From Aquila chrysaetos chrysaetos (taxonomy: Eukaryota > Chordata > Aves > Accipitriformes > Accipitridae), in contig NC_044008.1 in the NCBI RefSeq assembly GCF_900496995.4, positions 10,115,276 through 10,179,275 of the forward strand: a stretch of DNA of 64,000 bases. Direction: 5' to 3'. The notes under the pieces are model-generated. The model did no database searches, was not told the DNA's origin, and saw only the letters and a program-made list of their open reading frames with translations. Position numbers and translations under genes: made by a program. The number at the start of each line of letters is the position of its first letter. Position 1 is the first letter of the stretch. Shown one piece after another: positions 26,585 to 39,700 of the stretch.

Positions 26585-26720
26585 TTTCTCTCTGTGTGCA
26601 TGTGTCTGTATGCATACATATATATCTCCTAGAAGTACAACTGTATGTTTGTATGCATGTATATACACATGCATATATATATATATATATGTAAACATAT
26701 ATGAAGAGAGATATATATAT
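26585..26720. repeat. Imperfect TG/CA and TA microsatellite
   Basis: The stretch alternates purine and pyrimidine almost throughout: TGTGTGCATGTG at the left, then GCATACATATATAT, GTATGCATGTATATACACATGC, a pure TA run at about 26673-26690, and a further TATATATAT at 26711-26720. Overlapping open frames on both strands here (26507-26732) are products of the repeat. Confidence 0.88.
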
Positions 26721-27622
26721 TCTTAAGTACATCTGTTACTTCATTCAATAGAAAGTTGCTTAAGGAAAAGTCTCATTTTAATTAATTTATTTACAAAACA
26801 TTATTGAAGAATACATTTCACATGTAAATGCATATCATACTGATTTGGCAAGAACAAAGCCAGTTAATTGATCCCAGTTGCAATGAATAGAATTTCTCTC
26901 CCACCATTTCAGTCTTGCTTTTGGAGGTCCCTTCTGAAGTTAAAATTGCACATGTGGCATAGACCTGTACTTCAGCAAATGAGTTCTGTTAGCATAGCCA
27001 TTAGGGTTAAATTTATGTGAACAGGAGACCAGGAGCAGTCTACTAGTCCCAGTGGATTCCTTCAGTTTGGATCCACAATCCGTGTAAGTTATGATAACAG
27101 TCTAATTAGCGCTTTGGACGTACAGTTTTCCACTTGGCAGATAGACTACAATAGCTCTTTCAGAAATTCTACTCATTATGTCTTATTAGTATCAGGCAAG
27201 ACAATATAAATCTCATTTCACAAGAGATTTATAAGAACTCCTACTGGGAAGTGGTCCTTTTTCAAATGACCCCTAGTTTCTTTTTCTGTGTGTCAGCTGG
27301 ATATTTCTAGAATACAGTCTTTAATATAATGTATAGTACATAACAGTATCTAAAAATGTCAATGTCTGAGAAAGTAGATAGTAATTCTTCAAGCTAAAAT
27401 TGCTTTGAGGAAAAAATAATGCTAATACTAGTATTTCACCAAATGACTATATCAAAATGAAAACATTTTTAGTATATATTTCCCAATCAAGCTCTGAAAA
27501 ATTCTAAATGGCTTAACTGTAATTCATTTTCATTCACACATGAAGCTGAACATCTTGATTCTGGATAGGAATTTCAGTTTTAGGTCAAAAGAATGTTTTT
27601 TGTTCCATTCAGAAAAGTTTTC

Positions 27623-27639
27623 TTTTTTTTTTTTTTTTT
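27623..27639 (+). repeat. Poly-T tract (17 T)
   Basis: An uninterrupted run of 17 T. No retroposon body was recognised. Confidence 0.9.
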
Positions 27640-29526
27640 AGCTGGAAGTTCATTAATCACCAAAGCTTTACATGTCTGATCTGGTTTTAGAGAACTGTCT
27701 TTTGATTTTTTGTCTTGGATTAACATGTATTCATTTTGATTGGTTTTTATAGGAATACGGCATGGCTAATTAAATGTTGAGAAGGTATTAAAATTCTTAA
27801 GATATCTCTATCTTGTATAGTTAAAAAAGAAATTGGAAAATACTATTAATTCTGCTTCTGGTAGAGTTTGAGTATGAATAGCTGTCCTATAAGCACAAGT
27901 TTCCCATCCTACAAAATTAGTCGGCTCCTTTCAAACCACAGCCAGAGGGCGACCCAACCTGTAGCTGGTGTTCAGTGTCAGGAATTTGAGCCTGAACTCA
28001 GAACCATGACTTGGTAGAAATCCCATAGCTAGATCTGGAGTACAACCAGCTGGATCTGGGATAAGCTGTACAGAGAATAATTTCAGTATAAGGTATGGTA
28101 ATGGTTCATTTATCATAACTTTCTACACTGTTACTGTGGTTTTTGCTGCCGTAGATGACCGAATCTGAACAACATTAATTACACTGTGTATGCTGTCATG
28201 CCATTTGAACAGGGTTTGTGTGAATAAGAAGAAAGTAATGGGTCTCCGTGTTTCACATTGCATTGGCAGGAAAGTGCACATGGTTTGGCAAGTTCAGTAT
28301 TCGTGGAGCATATTCTATATTCAGTGTGAATTACACAAGTGTCCAAACTCCCTATGCACTGACAAATCCTGCAGAAAGTATTTGATATTTGGTTTTAGGA
28401 GCAAACGTGGTTCCTATTGCACTGTAAGAGACTATGTACGTCTTGATTGTAGTTCACATTTTTAGTGTCAGCAAAACAATATATTTCTCTGTATGAAAAC
28501 AGAGAGGCTAAGATGCCTTCGCTTACATCCGCATGGGCTAATGACTCATGCTGTATTTTAGGAACAGGCCAATTTTCAGTCTTTGATCACTGTCAGCTGA
28601 ATAATGATTTTCAAAGCCAAAAAAGACAAAAAAGTGTGATTTCTTCATCTGTTAAAACGAAGTACAGTGTACTTAGTAACAATGAAAAACAAATGCATGG
28701 AGCCAAATTCTGGTTACATACAACAAACTTAATTTGTAATAAACCCTTTGAATGTATTTATGGTAAAGTACATGTAAGCAGATGCATTTCGCAATTGCTC
28801 TGAACAGGGGATGAAAGCAAAGTTTGTAAAGTCAATGGACTGTTCATTTTACCTAAACACAGGTGATTTAAACCAAAGGTCTCAATTGCCTTGTGTCTTG
28901 GATATCTTTAATCCCAAATATGTTTTTAGCTTCTTATTTGTTTAATTTGGTAGCCTTTTACTTTCCTGTGCATATATGGGAATCAGTCTGAGTAAGATCA
29001 AACACATTGCTTGCTTTAGCTTTTTCTAAAGGTATTGTCTCAGGTTACAAAAGCTATATTACGTATTTCTGTCATTTGCTATGGAAAAGGTAATAAAACA
29101 GTATGTATAAAGCAATTAAGTAATTTACCAAGCTTGGGTATTAATTTAATTCAGGTATTTTTATTTCCTACCTATTTTTATTCTTGCAACCTGTGAATGA
29201 ATCATTTTGACCCTAATACAGCTTTATGTGAGATATATGAAAAATGCTTGTAATATATTTAAGCCTTTAGGCTTTATAAGGGAGATTTTCTTTCTTTCAA
29301 TTAAAAAAAACCCAAACAAAACCAAAACCAGAAGTTGCCTGTTTTTAGGGTTTTTTTTTTTTCTTTTTTTTAGAGATGTTTTAGAACAAAGAAATCCAAT
29401 ATAAATCCTATTTAATATCCTCAGTTTCAAAATTTGACCTATATATTTTGGGTTACAGATGAGATGTCCTAGTCACAGTGAAAACTGTTGCATACATGGA
29501 TTTCACCAGGCACAATTTGGAAAGTC

Positions 29527-29990
29527 ATAGAATCAGAACCATAGAACGGTTTGGGTTGGAAGGGACCATTTAAAGATCATCTAATTCCAACCCCCCTGCC
29601 ATGGGCAGGGACACCTTCCACTAGACCAGGTTGCTCAAAGCCCCATCCAACCTGGCCTTGAACACTGCCAGGGATGGGGCAGCCACAGCTTCTCTGGGCA
29701 ACCTGTGCCAGCGCCTCACCACCCTCAACAGTGAAGAACTTCTTCCTAATATCTAATCTAAATCTCCCCTCTTTCAGTTTAAAACCATTGCCCCTTGTCC
29801 TGTCACTACAGGCCTTGGTAAAGGCCTCTCTGTCATTCTTATAAACTCCCTTTAAATACTGAAAGGCTGCAATAAGGTCTCCCCGGAGCCTTCTTTTCTC
29901 TGGGCTAAATAACCCCAACTCCCTCAGCTTTCTTCATAGGAGAGGTGTTCAGGCCCTCTGACCACTTTTATGCTGATTCCCCAAGACCTG
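29527..29990 (-). mobile_element. CR1 LINE 3' end, minus strand, well preserved
   Basis: On the plus strand it reads as the reverse complement of a CR1 3' end. It starts with repeated ATAGAATCAGAACCATAGAA octamer-like units, continues with 'GGTTTGGGTTGGAAGGGACC' and 'CAGGGACACCTTCCACTAGA', and reaches 'AGGCCCTCTGACCAC' near 29965. The minus-strand frame 29577-29918 stays open for 113 codons. It carries the C-terminal ORF2 remnant typical of CR1 (for example [12 protein letters not shown], then [10 protein letters not shown] and [12 protein letters not shown]). The catalytic reverse transcriptase and endonuclease domains lie upstream in a full element and are absent, so it cannot move itself. 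It is less diverged than the fragment at 5655, and its right edge is uncertain by about 20 bp. Confidence 0.93.
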
Positions 29991-32900
29991 GCTAAAATCA
30001 ATGCATGTATTTAGTACATGCACATAAAGTATTTTCCTTATTTAACAGAAAATAGACTTCCTTACCAACATCTAGTGGGCCAGAGGAGCCCTGATTTATG
30101 ATAAAACAGATCTATTAATGTTTTGGGGGCTGTACAGGAACTTTCTTTCCAGTTTAAAAGCAAAACCCAGCTGAAAGCATGTCTTTGAAAAATGTCTCTT
30201 CATGTAAAAAAATGGGTTATATTTGGAACTTATCCCAACATAATTGCACTGATTTTCTGCAGAAACCATCACTGTTCCACACCTTGGAGTTTTTCCTAGC
30301 TAGTCAGGTGGGTTATGAATCATAAGTACTATAACAGTAGTAGTAGAAAGTACAACAAAACACTCATCAGCTTGCAGAATGCATTGCACAGACTTTGGGA
30401 TGTCTGTCCCCACAATGACAGTTGCTCTGCCGGAAGAGAAATTAAGCAAATACTGCTACCACCAGCAATGTCTGTCTCAGCCTACATTAAAAGGCAGGAG
30501 TGCTCCACTCTTTGCTTCTAGGTCTCGTCTTGAGTGCCCCAGTTGTTGCCTGGCTCTGCACCCCTGCATTTCTGGATTTCCTTTCAAATGAAAGGAAGGG
30601 AAGAAACCAACACTTACTACAATAAATCCGCCAATGGGCACAACTTGGTGGCCCACTGCAGGGTATAGCTGCCCCACAGATGGTTAGGTACGCATACTGT
30701 ACAACGTGGCCTGAGGTTACTTGCGAGCAATGGTGGAGATAGAAAATAGACAATGTTTTTCCAGTGAGCTTTTTATGACTGTACAGAGCTCTGTCGGCTT
30801 TCGGGTTGTGCTTAGGTGCAGAAATCTGGCTTATATGGGATCAAAGTCATATAGAGTTATAAAGAAAAGGTAAAAGAACTTTTCCCTTGTTTTACCAGCT
30901 GCCTGCAATGCCTGCTGATTCCATGAAAACTGAACTCAGGATGTCACCTTCTTTTTAATTACAAAGCCAAGAATCAAACTATGCTTACCGAAAAATAAAA
31001 ATAGAAATCTCTGCAGACAAGATACCATTACCCAATGTCTTGTTAGTAATTCATTTGTTTTAAAAAGAATTGCCAAGAACAAGTCACTGTTAATTGTATA
31101 GCAGGTTATATTTACTTTTCACAAGAATGTCAGATGGAACTGCATTTTCAAAACCCTTTTTACGAGTAAATCTCAAACTTTCCAGTCTTGTCTAAAAAGG
31201 GAAGTTAGTGTTCAGAAAGGTAGGATGTGATTTTATGGAACACTAATTATCCCAAATTAACTCCCAATGTGAGCAGTCCAGCTCTAGAAGTAATTAGTGT
31301 GCCAATATATTTCTATATTAGCTTTACACAGAAAAACTTTCCTGTGAAGACAAGGCCTCAGGCACCTTTTATTCAACAAACTCCTTTCATTTTTTTCAGC
31401 AAAGCCTTATTTTACTGCAACATTTCTATGTCTGTGTGGTACAAACTCAATTTGCCAGAGCAGTTGCAAAGAAAGCCTTAATAAATGGGGCAGCATCTTA
31501 ACTTTACATCTTGAAGAACAGGTATTGGGAATGCAACACCCCCGACCCCCAATAGACCCCAGCACATGGCTCTCAAAATTGTACAGAGATGGGAGAAGAA
31601 AAGAAAGCCATCCTCAGGGAATTATATGCACCACTGTGAGATCTTACCTACACCAACTATGGCAGTCTAGTTAATCCTCAGAGAGCTCCTACATTTCCAG
31701 AAATGACCAGCTACTTTGAACAAGGAGCTAAAGTAGCTATGGTTGCAGCACAGATGAGATGATAATGCCAGAAAGAAATGTTGCACTTACATAATCTCCA
31801 TCATGTTTCAAATGAACAGATTCTTGCTTTTGCTCAGTAAATTCATTACAGTTATGAATATCCTTTGAACATCCTGTGAATTTATCCTTTGTGTATCCTT
31901 AGGCATTATAAACATGCATTCATACACCATTCATAGCAATTCTTTATTCCTTGAAGGAAACGCTAGCAAAACGCAGGTATCAGGTTGCACGTAATCATTG
32001 TACACGTACTGACCAAGAGAATCAGCACATACATGGGTCTAAAAAAGTACCCTAAGTCCTTTGAATTTGAAGGTTATACTCACATATGAATATAATTAGT
32101 ATTACAGCTACAATGAAACCCCCTCAAAGCCTAAAAAAACAATAAAAATTTGAGATTAATCTATAAAGTTTATGGTGACAACCAGCCTTTTATATACAGA
32201 TTTGCATAAGTAGATCTCAAAGACCATTTTGATTTTATAAGTGTCATTATGTCCTTACTAGTCAGGGAAACTGAGACTTAATATTGGGTTTTTTTAATCC
32301 AAAAATGGTCCATCAACAGAAGTAGAAACTGCATTAGCTTATATGATAAACTAGTAAATCATACCTATCTCAGAAATTAAGAGTTGTGTTGTTGAAAACT
32401 GCCCATTCTGTCACATCAAGTTGTGGCTAAACTTAGTGGCCCCGTGTAGTCCCCTTGAATAGCAACTTCATATTTTCAAAGAATTCAACATTCACTGTTA
32501 ATTTCTTCCTCTTGCAGCCCAGACAAATATTATTTTTAATTTTTTTTACAGGAGGAAGAAAGTAGGGCAAAGAAATTAGGACTTTTCTCGAAGCTAAAAC
32601 AAAATTTTCTGGGAGAGACAGGATTACACTTCAAGAGTCCTGGTTTCCTGGACTGTGTTCAGGCCACTTTCTCACTTCTATTCCTTCAAATAATACAAAT
32701 ATAAGTGCTCATCTCTCTGCTTAGTATATAATTTCTAGGTTTAAAGTCTATGGTGTTAACATCACAGCATTGTTAACCTTTTTCCCTTTTTTATTTCATC
32801 ATTAAACTACAAGTCTTTACAGTAATGCTTCAGGACAGAAGGAGGCCATGTAGTCCACTGCAGTCGTTCCCAGTAACACATCGCTAATGTTTTCATTGCT

Positions 32901-35900
32901 TCAAAGTGCTTGTCTAACACTTTTTGAATGATCACAGCTGTGGTTTCTGGTGCCATCTCAGATGATCCATTCTCCATGTTAATTACGCCTTTGCATTCTG
33001 CTGATTGTCATAGTGCCTGATCTTCTCTTGTTTGACCTTGTGTCTGTCAGCATTAAAACTTCCAAAGTTCTATGTAACTTTATCATATTTCTTGTCTCTT
33101 TTCTCTTGAACATTTACAGTGAACAGAGAAGCATGAAAAGGGGTTATACCCCAGAACCCTGTGTATTAAAGCCTGACTCCCTGCACATGAACTTAAGATG
33201 GATGGAGATGAGAATCCAGGTTTCAGATTTCATACCTCAAGTTACTTGACAATGCCTAGTAAGAATTGCTATTCCACATTCCTCTGCTTAGGCAAGGAAA
33301 TGTACTTATCTTTTCCTTGGGTACAAGAAGCCACATATTAAAATGCAGAGGCCAAATTCATACTGTATCTCCCACAGACTTTGAAACAACTTTCTTCTGA
33401 GTGTGGCAAGCTGATTAATAGAGCATTTCTTCCTAGCCAGTTGCACCTCAGCAGTGACACTTTCAATTATAACAATACTTTAAATTTAAGGCTCACATCT
33501 ACATTTCACATTTCACTTCTAGTTCAGTGAAAGACAGTGGTTACGATCAGCCGCATGTATGTTGTGATTTGAGACCACCTAGTGTAGCACCCCAGCAAGG
33601 CAGCACTGAAGCAATCAGGACAGCAATATTTAACAATTCATGGAAATTTCTCACTGAAGTCTGGAGTACCAGAGACTCCAAGAACAAAAGAGCTCACTGA
33701 GATGATTTTAAGGGTGGGGGGCATCCTGTGATCTAGCTCCAGCAGTAGTGTGCAAATGCAACAGGGTGATTTGCAGTCATGTATTTAGTATGTTTCTTTC
33801 ATGCTGGTAGTTTGGGACAATGTGGCTAAATTCAGAAACTTCAGGAACTCAGCAGAGCCCCATGTGAAAGTAAATATCTGCCAATTACCTGCCCCTCATG
33901 AGGCATCTGTTCTTGTTCCCACTGTGTTCCAACAAATACTATTGAGAAGGCCAGCTGGTCTCTCACATAGGTAAAACACCAGCAACCAAGTATTCTGCTA
34001 AATCTTGCCTCTTCATAAGGCCATGGCTCCTAGACTCCGGCTCCCTAGACTCAGGTTACCTAATGCTGTCAGCTCTGAGCCAGAAGTTTACACCTCTAGT
34101 AGAGGCAGTATCTCTCTGAGAGGCGGCAGGTATAAATCACAAATGCTTATATCCTGAAAAGTATTTTTTGCATTCACTTCCTGTTCATTTTTCCTAAACA
34201 TTTAATATTTACTATTCACTAAATATTACTAGCATAGCTATTACTCAAACTTGTGTTTTGTTTCTGTATGTATTTTTCAAAGAAATACTTTGTGCTGTCC
34301 CTACATACACACTCTCCCAAAATTATTTTTTTTCAAAGCCTTCTTGAATCCTTTCTCCCTAATTTTCAGTATCTTGCTTATCTGTCCTCTTATTTTAAAA
34401 TATAAATAATGCATAAGATTTTCCCCTTTATTGCAGTAGCCTTTCACTATCTTTTTTCTTACTTGCATCTCTAGACTTTTTGTGTGGTTCAGAAATGAAC
34501 TTCAAGCACTATAGACTATCTTTTACTTTGGATACTTGGTAAACCTTTGGCACCACAAAAACTAACGAAATTCAAGAAAAAAAAATTCACTCAAATATGT
34601 ATTTCTTGTTGTCCATCCTGATTCTTCTCCCCACTCAATTCTTTCTTCTTCTAATTATGATCTGAAAAGACACCTCGTGAGCTGAACAAGTACAGAACAG
34701 TTAGTCTAGTATTATGTCTCTGTTTTCTAACTTTCAGTATTACCCTGCTGAGTTTCATAACTATGTTTTCTTGTTCCTTTGTTTGTAATCTGCAAATTGC
34801 AGAATTCTTTCCCAGTTGTGATCTAATCACGGAACTGCAGCGAGATGATTTTGCCAGCTTCTGTTTCTTTTTCCTGATTAATAGTTTCTTCATCTTGCTG
34901 AGGTTTGTGTTGGTTTTGGATGCTGTGGAACAGTTTTCAGCTGATCTTTTGCATTTACCTCTAAATGGCAGAGGTAAGTAAGCTCTGCCTATGGGGCTGT
35001 CCCTCCCTGTGCTCCAAGCCAGCCCACAGCCATGCAAAATCCAACAGACCAAAAGGCTGGACACATAAGCTCTAGCTTGGGAGAATTTAACTACACTCCT
35101 ATGGCTCCCCTTTGACTGTGTGTATGGGCAGGCCTCTCTTTGCCTGCTTACAAAACACTATATTAACAGATTCTTTATGAACCTGGTCCTTGTTCTGCCT
35201 CCCTACTCAAGACAGTAGTGAGCCTGTGATGCAATACACCAACATTACTGATAGTTAACTTGGCAATACATGATGGTGATTCCTATTAAAAACGTGGAGG
35301 TCCCTCCAATGCCTCAGGAAATTAGCTCTTTAATATTGCCCTCTATAATGTATTCACATTTCCCTTTCTTTGGAGACTTTGACTCCAATGCATTTGAATA
35401 TCCCTAACACGCTGTTTAGCTTCCAGGCAACGTCCAGTTGTTCTCCAGAAGTTAGAATGCACACGTACCTGTTATTTCTTGACAAATAGTAAGTCTCTTA
35501 GCCATCTCTGACAAAACAGTAAATTGTGGCTTCTTGACTTAAGGCTGCAAGTATGTCCAGAGATGACTTTCCCTGGGTTGTATCACAGTGGTAGCAGTAG
35601 TTAACTATGTGTCAGCTTTGAGAAGTCTGATTTGTGTCTTTCCTTTAACATCTATTACATCTCTGACAGTTTATTCAATGTGGTTATAGCTACTGATCTC
35701 TCTTCTAACTGTGGTGAGGTGTTAAAAATTAGTAGCTCTACATATTTCCACTTTCTATGCTCTATAATAGTCATTTACCAGTAGGTGAGTCTGAGTGTTA
35801 TTCATTTCAGTGAAAACGAAAAAGCCTTCTTCCACTTGACAGTAGCTGTGGTTGGGGAACTGCACTTTTCCTTCACATTTTTTTTTTTTACTGGTTAAGA

Positions 35901-36654
35901 GGTTTGGGTTGGGTTTGACTTAGCCTGAAACCTCCACGAGAGCCATTGTTCCTGTTCTTCTCAGAGAAGCCATTTTGCACTGTAACTCAGTAGAGCGCTT
36001 GGTGTCCATTCACTCTTTTTTTAAAAAACTGTATAATTTGAACATCATTCTCATTGCTGGTCTTTTATGCTGAGCCTGTTTCCACAGCATGCCTCTCAGT
36101 TGTTGCATAATGTAATTTTTCCCATCAACTTGTAAGCAGCTGAGGAGTCAGAGCTGAATAAAGCTGAGATAAAGGCTGTTATATGTGATGTAAATAGATG
36201 TGAACTGGCAATTTAATATTGCCCTTTCATTTCTCCATACTGTATAGGACTGTGAAAGCAGAATCTGGCAGAGACTATGCAGTGTTCACAACTAACAAGT
36301 AAGCCTTGAATTTAAACTTGATAATTTATGTGGGTGCAAGCGGATGCCTGAGTGAGATGAAATGATTTAGTCTAATGGCAGTACAGTCTCTGATTTGGAG
36401 AATTTTAGGACTCAGATTTGTAACCACTGAAATGCAAAGCAACATATGCTTCATCAATGGATTAATAAACTAAACTAAGACTTAGCCAATGATCTATATA
36501 AAGTACTAGCAATATACATACAGATATTCTCTGTTATAAATATTATTTGAATGATAAACTGAAACCATCAGTGAAAAATTAAAATGAGACCTGTACAGTT
36601 TTAAACTAGTCTTAAAAAATAACATCCTGTTACTAGATGGTTTACAGACAAATT
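29991..36654. other. Gene-free stretch with one old repeat
   Basis: About 6.7 kb. Apart from the tentative CR1 relic at 32823-33050 I recognise no repeat family. Open frames at 30315-30753 overlap on both strands and 34651-35064 (minus, 137 codons) has a plus-strand counterpart inside it; none resembles a known protein. The frame ending at 34972 is followed by a donor-like GTAAGT but has no convincing acceptor or conserved protein. Confidence 0.45.
32823..33050 (-). repeat. Diverged CR1-like relic (tentative)
   Basis: The plus-strand text 'GGACAGAAGGAGGCCATGTAGTCCACTGC', then 'TGTCTAACACTTTTTGAATGATCACAGCTG' and 'CATTCTCCATGTTAATTACG' resembles, in order, the reverse complement of old CR1 3' regions ('...AGGCCATCTAGTCCA...', 'TTGTCCAGCCTTTTTTTAAA...', 'TATTCCACTGCCT...'). 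Similarity is by eye and weak, with several gaps. Confidence 0.4.
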
Positions 36655-36754
36655 ATTGGACTCAATAGAGGGGAAATTCTTTTCCCTGTGTTATACAGGA
36701 GGTCAGGTTTGATGATCGAATGGTCCCTTCTGGCCTTAAAAGCTATGAATCTAC
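36655..36754 (+). mobile_element. Ancient CR1/L3-type LINE 3' end
   Basis: 'ATTGGACTCAATAGAGGGGA' leads into 'GTGTTATACAGGAGGTCAGG', 'GATGATCGAATGGTCCCTTC' and 'TGGCCTTAAAAGCTATGAATC'. This is the order of the old amniote CR1 3' end that I recall from turtle and bird genomes, which ends in repeats of a TATGAATC-type unit. It belongs to a different and older subfamily than the copies at 1391 and 29527, whose ends read GGTCCCTTCCAACCC. Only about 100 bp remain, with no coding part. Confidence 0.8.
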
Positions 36755-39700
36755 TCCTTTTCTACAATGTACACATAAAAGGTCAAATTTCCAAGACTGG
36801 AATATTTCACTGAAGGACCAGAAGCTCTCTAAGATGTCTTTAAAATAATGAAGGGGGTAAAAAAGACATAAAATAAGGACAAGAGAAGGAATACAAAATA
36901 AACTAAACTAAGGAATTTCTATCTTTCACCCTACAAATGGGAATAAAATGTTAAATATCAGAGCATGCCATGTGCTTCCAAAAGTACTTATGTGGCAGTG
37001 CTTAAAAACAACTGCAGCACACAGCCCAAGCTAGTCTGTTTTGCAAGGGATGTTTATGCATAATCTCTCACCTAACAAGAACCTGAAATTCTTTACTCAG
37101 GGGAAAAATATTTTGTGAACTGAATGTGTACATGTCACCCCATGTAAATACATAAACATAATTAAGGAGTTGCAGTGAGAAATACCAGGATGAAAATAGC
37201 TACTAACTACCGAACAACATTACCACAGTCCTGGTATTAGCATCCACCCTCCCATACCAACCTGAGAGTGAAATATCTACAGAACAACATTTTCATTTTT
37301 GGAGTTTATGCTCTAATATCAGTAGGGATTTCAGTGTTTAGAGAAAGTCTCAGTGAGAGTCATTCTTAAAAAACGGGGTACATCTTTTTGAGGCAGCTTT
37401 TAGATCTTGTTTCTAGCTGTGCCTTTTTTTATAAAGACATTATACACTAAAATTTATGTTCTACTATTTTAACTCTAAATAGTTATTTGGTGGCACCATG
37501 GAAAAAAACCCCACTCAACAACAAATAGTACAAGCCTATACCCTCTTAACAATCAGTATATAATTTAGTTTCCTCTAAATATTTGCATTTCTCATAGATG
37601 ACTTATCAAATACAAACAGTAATGAACATTCCTTGTCCTCCATCCTGATAAGCTCAACTTCTTTGCAACATTGATTCCCTTATAAGGAGAGGTTTCTAAG
37701 CTGTAATAAAAAAGGGATATATTAAAATAATACGTGCTACATATTAATTCCCTCCATCCACATGATCTTTATTTTGTGCCCCATTAACCTGCACTACCTG
37801 GCAAGCGATTAATTTCTAATCCATACAACTGTTTTCTGACCAACTCTCTGTGCCTGCGGATAAGGCAAAAGTAGTAAGACATGATGTTTGGAAGAAAAAA
37901 CGTTGAGCTGGAGAACACAGTGAGAGGTGTTTTATTCAACTGACAGTCTTGCATATAGCAGCTCTTATCCACAGACCCAAGAGCACTCAGATTTTACAGC
38001 CTATATGTTAGATCACTGTACCCATTTTTGAAATTCAGCTAAGGCTGGAGAAAGAATAGAACAGCCTTGTGAACATACGTCAAGATGACACAGAGGGTAG
38101 GAGAGTAATAAGGAATCTTCATACCAGTGTAAGAAATATAAATATAGGAGCAATTAGTTAAGTGAAATTAGGTAAAGATCCAAGAATTGTGGCTCTGTGT
38201 CACTTAAATCTAGCTTTATTACACTCACATCTCACTCAAAGGATAATATCTCTCAGAATTTCTGTAATAATAGGATATTGTACTTCTATTTAGTATAATA
38301 TACTTTGTGTTCCTATACCTCATTATTATTAATAGCAACTAATTACTGCAGATAAATTACCTGATATGAGTGGGTCAGAGTTTTACTTGTGGTGCAATGA
38401 TCTGTGAATCTTTTTGCAGGATTAATAGTTTCATTTCTAGATCTAAAAACCAGGATTTTTTGTGAACTGCTTATAGTCGGAAAGCAGTCAGAAACAATGC
38501 TGTAAATCTCCTTGTTTTCCAAGGTACCTGAGCTAAATCCAGTTGGGCTCATATTATGCAAAGTTTCAAAAATAAGACGAATAATGGAACACTTATTCTG
38601 TTCAAATAGAATTCTTATTTTAGACCTAGCTGTGATAACATCATAAAATTTCTTGCTGGTTCCCTTTCTGTAAAAACACAAAGCAGGTTTTATACAACTT
38701 CTCTTCCCTACACGCCACACCCACCCACCCCACCCCTACTTAGGAAAGGGAAATTCTTGACAGAAGCCCTCACTGGCAATGACCATCTGTCTTTGTGTTC
38801 ACTGGTAGGTGCTAATTGGCACGGGTGAAAAGAGGTGGTAATAAACACTTAGCCCAGTGTAGCCAGCCCTGTTTGACTGAAAAAGAAAATTGTTTGAACT
38901 TTACTCGATCTTCAACAAATAGAGCTTTTTAGGGTTACAAATGCTTAGATTTTTACGGATGTTAAGAACACAGTAGTTGTGTCTATAGGCATATGGAAAA
39001 ACATACAGGCCTGACTCCGTGATCGGTTTTATAGCAAAGGAAAAAGAATTTAAGTACTGGTACATTTTCAGCTGTTAACATAGCTTTTGTTTTAACACTT
39101 GCTGCCCCAAAGGAACAGTTTTGGTGCTTGTAGCCTACAAGCAGAATTATGTTTTAGAGAACAGAGGCTTCGGTGTACTCGATACCTTCGTATAATGCCC
39201 TGATTTCACTGGAAGTTTCTCAAATGTCATAAGGTTTAAGACTAAGGTTGAAATGTCAAAAAGGAAAGTGAAAATCACTCTATACATGTGTTTTGTATAT
39301 GAATTGCACAACATGGCAGTCATACTCAATGTATATGCTCAATACCACATTTCTTTCCCCAGATTTGAAATGAGTACCACTAGATTCAATAAGCTAACCC
39401 AGGGCAAGGAGCAACTGGAAGAATCAGATCCATCTGACGTGGTTCTGACTTCAATATATTATTTGGTTTTCTCAAAAAGTGTTAAGATATAAGATAGTTT
39501 GAAGGAAGGGTTCTAATTTTCAGGTGCACAAAGTTTAAATATTATTTATTTGCATTTCTGCAGCTATTTCACTGGTTTTATTCAAGAACTCACATGTATC
39601 TTTAAATATTTTCATTTTGCCTAACATGAAAGCTAATCTGAACCTTTTTAGGTATGAGTTCTACAAAATAAATTTTAAAATCCTCCAAACAAGTCTTTTC

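Larger units (their letters stand above)
20028..29526. other. Long gene-free stretch
   Basis: About 9.5 kb with no supported gene. It contains a TG/TA microsatellite (26585-26720), a 17-T tract (27623-27639) and short overlapping open frames. The longest (23369-23737 minus, 122 codons; 25301-25639 minus, 112 codons; 28465-28803 plus, 112 codons) match nothing I recognise and have opposing-strand shadows or no good start. No exon with convincing splice sites was found. Confidence 0.5.

Noticed and set aside
30477..30753. Minus-strand frames suggesting a processed pseudogene
   Set aside because: Two phases are open together and I could not name a parent gene; no poly-A tail or flanking duplication was seen.
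33565..33615. CR1-like string (GACCACCTAGTGTAGCACCC)
   Set aside because: Similar to a CR1 3' segment over about 35 bp only, without flanking support.
34763..34981. Open frame ending at a GGCAGAG/GTAAGT donor-like site
   Set aside because: The protein is a hydrophobic T-rich product, no matching acceptor or partner exon was found, and the opposite strand is open too.
38343..38720. Minus-strand open frame of 125 codons
   Set aside because: No recognisable protein, no splice context and composition as in the neighbouring noncoding DNA.
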